Part shown: positions 1 through 5,233 of the stretch, in pieces | How the letters are laid out: each line of letters opens with the position of its first letter | Position numbering within the stretch: position 1 is the stretch's first letter | Origin: Verrucomicrobiia bacterium | GTDB taxonomy: Bacteria; Verrucomicrobiota; Verrucomicrobiia; Limisphaerales; UBA11358 | Direction of reading: 5' to 3' | Assembly (NCBI GenBank): GCA_030044395.1 | Contig: JASHVW010000225.1 | Location: 1-5,233, forward strand | DNA length: 5,233 bases | Program-made: the position numbers and the translations under genes | The notes under the pieces: generated by a model | What the model saw: only the letters and a program-made list of their open reading frames with translations | Told to the model about the DNA's origin: nothing | Database searches by the model: none

Positions 1-541
1 AGATGGCTACGGCTGGGAAAAACTTTTCAGCGAGCGTATGTGCCGCCATTTTACGGAGGACTTCAAACTCACAACGCGCGTGGCGCGCTTCCACAATGTC
101 TATGGACCGCATGGGACTTACGATGGCGGGCGTGAAAAGGCACCCGCGGCGATTTGCCGGAAAGTGATTGAAGCGAAACTCTCGGGCAAGCATGAAATCG
201 AGATTTGGGGCGACGGCCATCAAACACGCAGCTTCATGTATATTGACGACTGCATCACAGGCATTGAAAAGATTTTCCGCAGTGACAAGGTGACGTTTCC
301 TATCAATCTCGGCAGCGCGGAAAAAGTAAGCATCAATCAATTGGTGGATATCGTTGAAGACATTGCCGGCATTAGATTGAAACGGAAATATAAATTGGAC
401 GCGCCCAAGGGCGTCAACGGCCGCAACAGTGATAACGCTCTCATCAAGAAAACACTCGGATGGGAACCCGACCTGCCGTTGTACAAAGGCATGGAAAAAA
501 CTTACGCGTGGATTTACGACGAAATGACGAAGCGGAGGTAA
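1..541 (+). CDS. GDP-mannose 3,5-epimerase, C-terminal half (5' end outside window)
   Basis: This is an extended short-chain dehydrogenase/epimerase that converts GDP-D-mannose to GDP-L-galactose (and GDP-L-gulose) using tightly bound NAD. It is cytoplasmic and supplies activated sugar. The reading frame is open from base 2 and gives 179 residues before TAA at 539-541, about half of a typical 340-380-residue enzyme. The N-terminal NAD-binding Rossmann half is missing. The window opens on the YxxxK catalytic motif (Tyr at 8-10, Lys at 20-22). RFHNVYGPHGT follows, then GGREKAPAAICRK, whose lysine at 137-139 matches the second catalytic lysine of plant enzymes. Next come the substrate-site motifs WGDGHQTRSFMYIDD and GVNGRNSDNALIKKTLGW. 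These motifs match plant GME far better than generic UDP-sugar epimerases, and a verrucomicrobial GME has been characterised. The ATG at 38 is internal and is not the start. The gene converges with the glycosyltransferase on the other strand. The family call is firm; substrate specificity is inferred from motifs. Confidence 0.9.
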   Translation, partial: DGYGWEKLFSERMCRHFTEDFKLTTRVARFHNVYGPHGTYDGGREKAPAAICRKVIEAKLSGKHEIEIWGDGHQTRSFMYIDDCITGIEKIFRSDKVTFPINLGSAEKVSINQLVDIVEDIAGIRLKRKYKLDAPKGVNGRNSDNALIKKTLGWEPDLPLYKGMEKTYAWIYDEMTKRR

Positions 542-556
542 CCTTGGGCTTTCCCT

Positions 557-1627
557 TCAACAGGCCGCCGGTTTTATCGTTTGAACGGCCAGAAATTTCT
601 CAATTCGTGTAAAGGCTTCTTCCTCGCTGATTTTCCGGATGCAGAACGGCTCAGGGAAACGGCAATAATCCGAGCATGGCAAATAAGGGCAAGCCTTTCC
701 CCCGATCCATTCCGCGCGCGGATGCAGCGGCGCGAACCATTCGGGCAACTGCGGCCCAAACAGGGTAAAGGTCGGCACCCCACAAAATGCGGCCAGATGG
801 CCAGGGCCAGAATCATTGCCAATAAAGGCGGCGGCGCGGTCAGTCAATGCAATTAGTTCCCCCACCGTAGCCGGCGTAGCCACACCATTTTCCCCGACTC
901 GCAGCCACCATTCGCGTTGCCCGGCGTCGCAAGTGATTTGCACCTGAAAACCTTTTTGCCGCAAACGCGACGCAATACCGTGGTAATATTCCAACGGCCA
1001 AATCCGCACCATTTGCGCCGCGCCGGAGTGGATCAAAACGGTTTTGCCGTTTTGCGCGGCACCGGGAATCATAATTTGTTCGCGCGCCGGCAATTCCATC
1101 CCCAGAGCGCCGCCGATGGCCCGCCACGATTCGTAGCGATGCGCTTCGGGCCGGGGACGAGCCAGGGCATCGGTTAAAAAAATTCCGCTGCGCATCCGGG
1201 GAAAGCCAATCCTCTTTTTTACGCCCAGGAGATTGAGCAACAAATGATCGCGCGGGTCCCAGCGGGCGGAAACCCCGGCGTCAAAGCGCTCGGCGGCCAA
1301 TTGCCCATGTAATCGGATCATTTCCGGCAGCGGCCAGCGCCAAATCCGGTATTTGTTTTTGAATGCCGTCCAGGGCGCTATGAAGGGGACCACGCGGATC
1401 CCCTGCCAAAGGCGGCGCTGCAAATCCAGCGCGTAAGGTTTGGCCAGCAGGGTCACCTCGAATTGGCTGGCGGCAGCGCGGAGAAACGGCGTGGCAATGA
1501 CCAAATCGCCCAACCCCCACAATTCCACGATGAGCAATTTGGGTTTCAAATCACCGGCCCGCGCCAAACCCCGATCGCGGAATTTTGACAATTGTTTTTG
1601 ATAATCACTTCGTGCGGAATTTGTCAT
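557..1627 (-). CDS. Glycosyltransferase family 9 (heptosyltransferase-like)
   Basis: This is a 356-residue GT-B-fold transferase of the ADP-heptose:LPS heptosyltransferase family, probably adding a sugar to lipopolysaccharide or another surface glycan at the inner face of the cytoplasmic membrane. The N-terminal acceptor-side motif is LLIVELWGLGDLVIATPFLR (residues 31-50). The C-terminal donor-binding half has HSGAAQMVRIWPLEYY (200-215) and FIGNDSGPGHLAAFCGVP (268-285), followed by TLFGP. A cysteine cluster lies near the end (C313, C318, C322, C329). No signal peptide or membrane segment is seen. The ATG at 1627 is chosen because it starts about 30 residues before the first conserved strand. 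The same frame stays open to 1915, but that stretch has no GT9 similarity and runs into the divergent helicase gene. No clear Shine-Dalgarno sequence precedes the start. The donor and acceptor sugars cannot be named from sequence. The neighbouring epimerase suggests, but does not show, a shared role in glycan synthesis. Confidence 0.88.
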   Translation of the reverse strand: MTNSARSDYQKQLSKFRDRGLARAGDLKPKLLIVELWGLGDLVIATPFLRAAASQFEVTLLAKPYALDLQRRLWQGIRVVPFIAPWTAFKNKYRIWRWPLPEMIRLHGQLAAERFDAGVSARWDPRDHLLLNLLGVKKRIGFPRMRSGIFLTDALARPRPEAHRYESWRAIGGALGMELPAREQIMIPGAAQNGKTVLIHSGAAQMVRIWPLEYYHGIASRLRQKGFQVQITCDAGQREWWLRVGENGVATPATVGELIALTDRAAAFIGNDSGPGHLAAFCGVPTFTLFGPQLPEWFAPLHPRAEWIGGKACPYLPCSDYCRFPEPFCIRKISEEEAFTRIEKFLAVQTIKPAAC

Positions 1628-1715
1628 AAAAATTCTGTCACTCAACCAAATAAATACGCGCGCCGCTCCAAAACATCCTCGCAAGACACCGCTTTCGACC
1701 GCATAATGAGCACGA
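1628..1715. promoter_or_regulatory. Divergent intergenic region between glycosyltransferase and helicase
   Basis: These 88 bases separate two divergent start codons, so promoters for both genes are expected here. On the plus strand CATAAT (1702-1707) is a 5/6 match to a -10 hexamer. It ends 8 bases before the helicase ATG, but the -35 position holds only a weak match (TCGCAA, 1679-1684). On the minus strand an AT-rich patch, TATTTATTT as read on that strand (about 1645-1655), lies roughly 20 bases from the glycosyltransferase start, without a well-spaced -35. No operator-like palindrome was recognised. Promoter activity is inferred from orientation. Confidence 0.3.
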
Positions 1716-3869
1716 ATGATTGCAGTGGTCGAAAACCAGCCCATCGGCAGCGATTTGATTTCACAGGTCGAGGAAATTTTTTCGCCGAACGGCACATTAT
1801 CGCGGGCGAAAAACTTCGAATTTCGTCCCCAACAGCAGCAAATGGCCGTCGCGGTAGCTCGGGCATTGCAAAGCGGCGGGCATCTGGCGGTCGAAGCCGG
1901 CACCGGGGTCGGCAAATCGCTTGCCTATTTGATTCCCGCAATCCTATTTGCCGTTGCCCACAATAAGAAAGCCGTCATATCCACCCACACCATCAATTTG
2001 CAGGAGCAGCTCGTCGAAAAGGACCTTCCCATGCTGGCCAAGGTCCTGGGCACTCTCCAAACGCCGGTCAAATTCAATTTTGCCATGCTCAAAGGCCGCG
2101 CAAATTATCTTTGCACCCGCCGCTTGCAGAAAGCCATGCAACTGAGCGGAAACCTTTTCACCTCTTCCGAGGCCCGGGAATTGAGCCGCGTTTACGAATG
2201 GTCGAAAACAACAAAAGACGGCAGCCTTTCCGATTTCGATATCGAGCCCGACCCAAAGGTTTGGGCGCAGGTCTGCTCTGAGCGCGGGCTGTGTTCACCA
2301 AAAATTTGCGGGTTCCCGTCCGACTTCGCCAAAGATCACGGCGTTTGCTTTTATCAGCGGGCCCGTCGAAAAATCCTTTCCTCCGACGTCTTGATTCTAA
2401 ATCACACATTATTTTTCACGTTGCTGGGCACCGTTGACGAAGAACAGGAGGGCGGCATCCTCTTCAAAAATGATTTTGTCATCTTTGACGAGGCGCATAC
2501 GGTCGAGCAGGTGGCCTCCCGGCATATCGGCTTGAGCGTTTCCAGCGGGCAAATCCGGTATTCACTGAACCGCCTGTGGAATCCGCGGGCACAAAAGGGT
2601 CTTTTGGGCGCCTTGCGCAAAGGAACCGCCGAGAAGCTGGTGGCCGAGATTTTGGAGGAAGCCGATAAATTTTTTTTGCATGTCGAAGCGGCCTGTGAGG
2701 ACATCCAAAAATCCACCGGCCAATCGCGGTTCGCCGGAAAGCTGAACGAGCGCCAACGTTCCTGGACCGAATTGCGCATCCGCCGCCCCGAACTGGTACC
2801 GGACAATGTGACCCTCCCCATCCAGCGGCTCCGCGAAGCGGTCAGCGAACTGATCAAGCTCAGCGAGGACAAGGACCTCGGGCAGGAGCTGGTCGAAAGC
2901 AACCGGCGGCTGGCGGAATTGCGCGACGAAGTGGCGATGTTTTTGAATCAAACCGTGGACCAACACGTTTATTGGGTGGAACGCAGCGGCAAGGCCCATA
3001 AAAATATTTCACTCAACGCCGCCCCGATTGACGTCGCGGATTTTTTGCGCCGACGGCTTTTTGAAAGCGACACCTCGATCATTATGACGAGCGCCACATT
3101 GGCGGTCCGGAATTCGGAAGGCGGAGCCCGCAAGGATGCCCGGACCAAAAAGTCCGACGTTACACACCGCGATTCGGAACTTCGCCCCCTTCGCTCTCCG
3201 TTGGCATATTTTGCCGCGCGCATCGGCGCTGAATCCGCCGTTCAACTGCAAGTTGGCACGCCTTTCGACTACGAACGCCAGATGAAATTGTTCGTCGCCC
3301 AAAAAATACCCGACCCGCGGGAAGCCGGTTATCGTGACGCCCTCGTCCATTGGGTCGAGCATTTCGTGACGATCACACACGGCAAAGCGTTTGTGCTCTT
3401 TACCAATTTCCGGCTCATGCAGGAAATCGGCGAAGCGATGCAGCCGTTTTTTGACAAGCTCGGCGTCGCCTGCTTCGTGCAGGGCACCGGCACGCCGCGC
3501 TCCACCATGCTGGAGAAATTCAAGGACGACGTTGATTCGGTACTCTTCGGCACAGACAGTTTCTGGCAGGGGGTGGACGTGCCCGGCGAGGCCCTGTCAA
3601 ACGTCATCATCACGCGATTACCGTTTGCCGTGCCCGATCATCCATTGATCGAGGCGCGCATCGAAGCGATTGAGGCCCGCGGCGGCAACTCCTTTAACGA
3701 GTTTTCCCTGCCCGAAGCCATTTTGAAATTTCGCCAGGGGATCGGACGCTTGATTCGCACCAAAACGGACACCGGCATCATCGCGGTTTTGGACAACCGG
3801 ATTTTGACGAAGCAGTACGGCCAATCGTTTCTCGATGCCTTGCCGAAATGTCACGTCCAGGTTGTTTGA
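1716..3869 (+). CDS. dinG: DinG/XPD-family ATP-dependent DNA helicase with Fe-S cluster
   Basis: This superfamily 2, 5'-3' DNA helicase of the DinG/YoaA/XPD group unwinds DNA, including repair intermediates and R-loops, in the cytoplasm. Its 717 residues are in the family range and it looks intact. In order it shows a Q-motif-like FEFRPQQQQMA (34-44), Walker A AGTGVGKS (61-68), motif Ia THTINLQEQL (90-99), the Fe-S domain, DEAH box FDEAH (257-261), motif III TSATL (458-462), motif V FGTDSFWQGVDVPG (611-624) and motif VI QGIGRLIR (674-681). Likely cluster ligands are C133, C193, C198 and C211, the last in CFYQRAR; C187 is an extra nearby cysteine. Residues 465-495, just after motif III, form a charged low-conservation stretch, and a 60-base segment inside it is bounded by direct repeats. 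The first ATG in frame is used; no Shine-Dalgarno is visible. ispF follows on the same strand after 48 bases. The symbol is by family; a YoaA-like paralogue cannot be excluded. Confidence 0.93.
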   Translation: MIAVVENQPIGSDLISQVEEIFSPNGTLSRAKNFEFRPQQQQMAVAVARALQSGGHLAVEAGTGVGKSLAYLIPAILFAVAHNKKAVISTHTINLQEQLVEKDLPMLAKVLGTLQTPVKFNFAMLKGRANYLCTRRLQKAMQLSGNLFTSSEARELSRVYEWSKTTKDGSLSDFDIEPDPKVWAQVCSERGLCSPKICGFPSDFAKDHGVCFYQRARRKILSSDVLILNHTLFFTLLGTVDEEQEGGILFKNDFVIFDEAHTVEQVASRHIGLSVSSGQIRYSLNRLWNPRAQKGLLGALRKGTAEKLVAEILEEADKFFLHVEAACEDIQKSTGQSRFAGKLNERQRSWTELRIRRPELVPDNVTLPIQRLREAVSELIKLSEDKDLGQELVESNRRLAELRDEVAMFLNQTVDQHVYWVERSGKAHKNISLNAAPIDVADFLRRRLFESDTSIIMTSATLAVRNSEGGARKDARTKKSDVTHRDSELRPLRSPLAYFAARIGAESAVQLQVGTPFDYERQMKLFVAQKIPDPREAGYRDALVHWVEHFVTITHGKAFVLFTNFRLMQEIGEAMQPFFDKLGVACFVQGTGTPRSTMLEKFKDDVDSVLFGTDSFWQGVDVPGEALSNVIITRLPFAVPDHPLIEARIEAIEARGGNSFNEFSLPEAILKFRQGIGRLIRTKTDTGIIAVLDNRILTKQYGQSFLDALPKCHVQVV
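3112..3179 (+). repeat. 8-base direct repeats bounding a 60-base in-frame segment in dinG
   Basis: ATTCGGAA occurs at 3112-3119 and again at 3172-3179, exactly 60 bases (20 codons) apart and in the same reading frame, giving NSE and DSE in the protein. Between the copies lies a short perfect inverted repeat, CGGAC (3141-3145) and GTCCG (3152-3156), with a six-base loop CAAAAA. The encoded residues are rich in R, K, D and S and fall in a variable loop after helicase motif III. This could be a small in-frame insertion, a replication-slippage product or chance. Confidence 0.5.
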
Positions 3870-3905
3870 ATCACTTATTTCGTCGCTTTTCGCGCGGCCA
3901 ATTTT

Positions 3906-3911
3906 TACAAT
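3906..3911 (+). promoter_or_regulatory. Possible -10 element upstream of ispF
   Basis: TACAAT is a 5/6 match to the bacterial -10 consensus and ends 6 bases before the ispF ATG. Transcription from it would begin at or next to the start codon, giving a leaderless or nearly leaderless message. The sequence 17 bases upstream (TCGCTT, 3883-3888) is a poor -35. The helicase may instead be co-transcribed with ispF. Confidence 0.25.
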
Positions 3912-3917
3912 CCTGGC

Positions 3918-4394
3918 ATGGTTCACGTTGGCATCGGCTACGACGTTCATGCGCTCGTCCCTGGACGAAAACTGATCCTCGGGGGCGTGGAGATTCCGCA
4001 TACCAAGGGCCTCGACGGCCATTCGGACGCCGACGCGCTGATGCATGCGATTTGCGACGCGTTGCTCGGAGCGCTGGGCGAGCCCGACATTGGCCATTTC
4101 TTTCCCAATACCGATCCGCGCTGGAAAAACGCCCCCAGCAGGATCTTTCTTGAAGAGGCCGCCAGGCTGATTGCGCTGCGAAATGGCCGGCTGGTCAACG
4201 TGGATGCCACCATCCTGGCGCAGGAACCGAAGATTTATCCGCATATCGGTGAGATGAAATTGTGTATCGCCGCGGCGTTGAACATCAACTTTGCGCGTAT
4301 CGGAATCAAAGCCACGACGAACGAACAAATGGGATTCATCGGCCGCGAGGAAGGAATTGCCGCCATGGCGGTGGCCAGTCTCGATTTACCCTGA
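3918..4394 (+). CDS. ispF: 2-C-methyl-D-erythritol 2,4-cyclodiphosphate synthase
   Basis: IspF carries out the fifth step of the non-mevalonate (MEP) isoprenoid pathway, cyclising CDP-methylerythritol 2-phosphate to methylerythritol 2,4-cyclodiphosphate with loss of CMP. It is a cytoplasmic homotrimer that needs a divalent metal. At 158 residues it is full length. The metal ligands are D9 and H11 in GIGYDVHAL and H43 in GHSDADALMHAICDALLGA. The substrate-binding loop DIGHFFPNTD (57-66) and the CDP-binding signature ATTNEQMGFIGREEGIAA (132-149) are both present. The ATG gives the canonical family N-terminus directly before GIGYD, so the start is secure. No Shine-Dalgarno is visible. The stop overlaps the start of the next small gene, which suggests translational coupling. 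No ispD lies beside it in the window, and it is not fused to IspD as in some bacteria. Confidence 0.97.
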   Translation: MVHVGIGYDVHALVPGRKLILGGVEIPHTKGLDGHSDADALMHAICDALLGALGEPDIGHFFPNTDPRWKNAPSRIFLEEAARLIALRNGRLVNVDATILAQEPKIYPHIGEMKLCIAAALNINFARIGIKATTNEQMGFIGREEGIAAMAVASLDLP

Positions 4395-4663
4395 TGCCAA
4401 AAGCCGAAATCAGTTGGAAACGTGTGACGGAAGAGGGCGTGAAATTGCAAGTTTATGCCCGGCATGTGGGACGGGATTGGAAATTCTTCCAGCGCGAGAA
4501 GCGGTTCGAGGTCTGGCAGGCAGTCCCTGAACCGCCTCTCGAAGATTGGATGGAATTACTGGACGCCGTGCAACGAATGATTCCGCGCCGGCGTTATCAA
4601 CCGGATGATGAAAAAGACCTGCGAAGGCAAATTCTGGAACGGTTTCCGGAAGCAAGGATATGA
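4394..4663 (+). CDS. Small conserved-looking hypothetical protein, coupled to ispF
   Basis: I do not recognise a named family. The protein has 89 residues with many charged side chains and four tryptophans (W8, W29, W41, W52). The N-terminal half looks like alternating beta strands (EISWKRV, VKLQVYARHV, WKFFQREKRFEVWQAV). The C-terminal half looks helical: PPLEDWMELLDAVQRMI, then DEKDLRRQILERFPEA. There is no signal peptide, membrane segment or cysteine motif, so it is probably a soluble cytoplasmic protein. The ATG at 4394 shares its A with the ispF stop (TGATG, 4392-4396), a typical coupling arrangement. The frame is open further upstream, but that part only shadows ispF. The amphipathic composition and tight junction argue for a real gene; function is unknown, and any link to isoprenoid synthesis is unproven. 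Confidence 0.75.
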   Translation: MPKAEISWKRVTEEGVKLQVYARHVGRDWKFFQREKRFEVWQAVPEPPLEDWMELLDAVQRMIPRRRYQPDDEKDLRRQILERFPEARI

Positions 4664-4673
4664 CATTCCCCGA

Positions 4674-4701
4674 TTGATTTTACCCAAAAGACGATTAAGA
4701 T
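4674..4701 (+). promoter_or_regulatory. Possible sigma70-like promoter for the sulfur-carrier gene
   Basis: TTGATT (4674-4679, 4/6 to TTGACA) and TAAGAT (4696-4701, 4/6 to TATAAT) are separated by 16 bases within the 48-base gap after the hypothetical gene. Transcription would begin about 4 bases before the ATG at 4712, leaving no room for a Shine-Dalgarno sequence. The match is moderate and could be chance in an AT-rich spacer. Confidence 0.3.
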
Positions 4702-4711
4702 TTACGAACGT

Positions 4712-4987
4712 ATGCCAAAAAAAATCAGGATCCCAACGCCGCTCCGCAAGCTCACCAATAACGAAGAGCTGGTGGAAGTGAACGCGCCGACGGTTGGCGA
4801 GGCCATCGCCGAATTGCAATCGCGCTTTCCGGGCATTGCCGAGCGGTTGGTGGACGAAAGAGGCGAAGTGCGCCGTTTCGTCAACGTCTATGTCAACGAG
4901 GAAGACATCCGCTTCCTAAAAAACCGCGAAACCCCGCTGAAAGACGGTGACGAAGTCAGTATCATTCCCGCCATTGCGGGGGGTTGA
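4712..4987 (+). CDS. MoaD/ThiS-family sulfur-carrier protein, CysO-like
   Basis: This is a 91-residue ubiquitin-like beta-grasp protein whose C-terminal Gly-Gly (90-91) would be adenylated by an E1-like enzyme and turned into a thiocarboxylate that donates sulfur. It is cytoplasmic. The order is an N-terminal strand IRIPTPLRKL, a helix TVGEAIAELQSRFPGIAERL (27-46), the strand FVNVYVNEEDIRFL (56-69) and the tail DGDEVSIIPAIAGG (78-91). The paired FVNVYVNEEDIRFL and IPAIAGG segments, the helix region and the length resemble mycobacterial CysO, the sulfur donor for cysteine synthesis, more than molybdopterin-synthase MoaD or ThiS. The downstream NIL-domain gene fits a sulfur-amino-acid role. The ATG is the natural family start, with no Shine-Dalgarno before it. 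The fold and sulfur-carrier role are firm; which pathway it serves (cysteine, homocysteine or molybdopterin) is inferred. Confidence 0.9.
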   Translation: MPKKIRIPTPLRKLTNNEELVEVNAPTVGEAIAELQSRFPGIAERLVDERGEVRRFVNVYVNEEDIRFLKNRETPLKDGDEVSIIPAIAGG

Positions 4988-5028
4988 AGCCACACTCATC
5001 GTAAATTGTCATCATCATTTTCTTCTTC

Positions 5029-5233
5029 ATGCCAAAAACCTCCCCAAAAAAATTGCCGGTGACGAAGCCAACCAGCCCCACCCAACAACGATTGTGGCTA
5101 ATGTATCCGCCGCGTCTCATCAAAAAGCCGTTTATCTGGGAAATCGGCCGCAAGTTCAAAGTTGTCACCAATATCCGGCAGGCCAGCGTGACGGACGAGA
5201 TCGGAATTGTCTGCCTCGAATTGGACGGCAAGC
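5029..5233 (+). CDS. NIL-domain protein, N-terminal part (3' end outside window)
   Basis: Sixty-eight residues are visible before the window ends. After a 20-residue basic, Pro/Thr/Lys-rich leader comes a NIL-like domain: LWLMYPPRLIKKPFIWEIGR (residues 22-41), FKVVTNIRQASVTDE (43-57) and IGIVCLELDGK (58-68). This matches the usual NIL pattern of a strand, then PPxLIxxPxIxxxGxxF, VVTNIRxAxV and a strand ending in LELxG. NIL domains occur at the C-terminus of the methionine importer ATPase MetN, where they bind methionine, and in small stand-alone or ferredoxin-linked proteins near sulfur-amino-acid genes. The ATG at 5029 is chosen because the next in-frame ATG (5101) would cut the first strand. 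No Shine-Dalgarno is seen. The gene lies 41 bases after the sulfur-carrier stop, so co-transcription is likely. Whether a ferredoxin domain follows cannot be seen. Confidence 0.8.
   Translation, partial: MPKTSPKKLPVTKPTSPTQQRLWLMYPPRLIKKPFIWEIGRKFKVVTNIRQASVTDEIGIVCLELDGK

Noticed and set aside
539..600. Possible bidirectional terminator between the convergent genes
   Set aside because: Only 15 bases separate the stops. The nearest inverted repeat (GGCCG 563-567, CGGCC 586-590) has five pairs and an 18-base loop, with no adjoining T-run in the right place.
1628..1915. In-frame upstream extension of the glycosyltransferase, adding 96 residues
   Set aside because: The added residues have no family 9 character and overlap the first 200 bases of the well-supported helicase gene on the other strand. 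The ATG at 1627 gives a normal N-terminus.
2402..2999. Two overlapping minus-strand open frames of 166 and 145 codons
   Set aside because: Both lie antisense inside the helicase gene, and their composition is what is expected from complementing its codons.
3897..3917. GCCA/TGGC pairing before the ispF start as a terminator or regulatory hairpin
   Set aside because: It has only four base pairs around a 13-base AT-rich loop, too weak to support any call.
3955..3968. Perfect inverted repeat TCGTCC-CT-GGACGA at the ispF 5' end
   Set aside because: It lies within codons of the conserved N-terminal segment, is short, and has too little loop to form the full stem. It is best explained by coding constraint.
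3618..4328. Open frame of 236 codons on the minus strand across the helicase end and ispF
   Set aside because: It is antisense to two strongly conserved genes, spans their junction, and its translation shows no family motif. It is an antisense shadow of GC-biased codons.
4262..4393. Upstream extension of the small hypothetical protein inside ispF
   Set aside because: These 44 codons are simply ispF read in another frame (Arg/Gly/His-rich). The ATG at 4394 overlapping the ispF stop is the credible start.
4962..5231. Minus-strand open frame of 89 codons at the right edge
   Set aside because: It is antisense to the NIL-domain gene and the end of the sulfur carrier. Its Met/Lys-rich stretch comes from the CAT/TTC triplet tract.

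Overview
The window is ordinary chromosomal DNA from a GC-moderate bacterium. The best guess is a verrucomicrobium, probably a soil or freshwater lineage. This is inferred from the gene families, such as a plant-like GDP-mannose 3,5-epimerase and a CysO-like sulfur carrier, and from the almost complete lack of Shine-Dalgarno sequences. No rRNA or marker gene is present to prove it. There are no mobile elements, tRNAs, CRISPR arrays or phage genes, and no gap between genes exceeds about 90 bases.

Layout. (1) Bases 1-541, plus strand: the C-terminal half of a GDP-mannose 3,5-epimerase, cut by the window edge. (2) Bases 557-1627, minus strand: a complete family 9 (heptosyltransferase-like) glycosyltransferase, convergent with the epimerase and 15 bases from its stop. 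(3) Bases 1716-3869, plus strand: a complete DinG/XPD-type iron-sulfur DNA helicase, divergent from the glycosyltransferase across 88 bases. (4) Bases 3918-4394: ispF of the non-mevalonate isoprenoid pathway. (5) Bases 4394-4663: a small unrecognised protein whose start overlaps the ispF stop. (6) Bases 4712-4987: a MoaD/ThiS/CysO-type sulfur-carrier protein ending in Gly-Gly. (7) Bases 5029-5233: the start of a NIL-domain protein, cut by the right edge.

How the genes relate. The first two are compatible with making activated sugars and adding them to surface glycans. DinG (DNA repair) and ispF (isoprenoids) are housekeeping genes that share only strand. The sulfur carrier plus NIL-domain pair resembles the front of a sulfur-amino-acid (cysteine or homocysteine) gene set, whose remaining members would lie to the right of the window.

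The points most worth a second look are the sulfur carrier/NIL pair, a 60-base in-frame segment bounded by 8-base direct repeats inside the helicase gene, and the starts of the plus-strand genes. Those starts lack Shine-Dalgarno sequences, several carry -10-like hexamers just upstream, and three successive genes open with the same nine bases. I found no convincing previously undescribed system.
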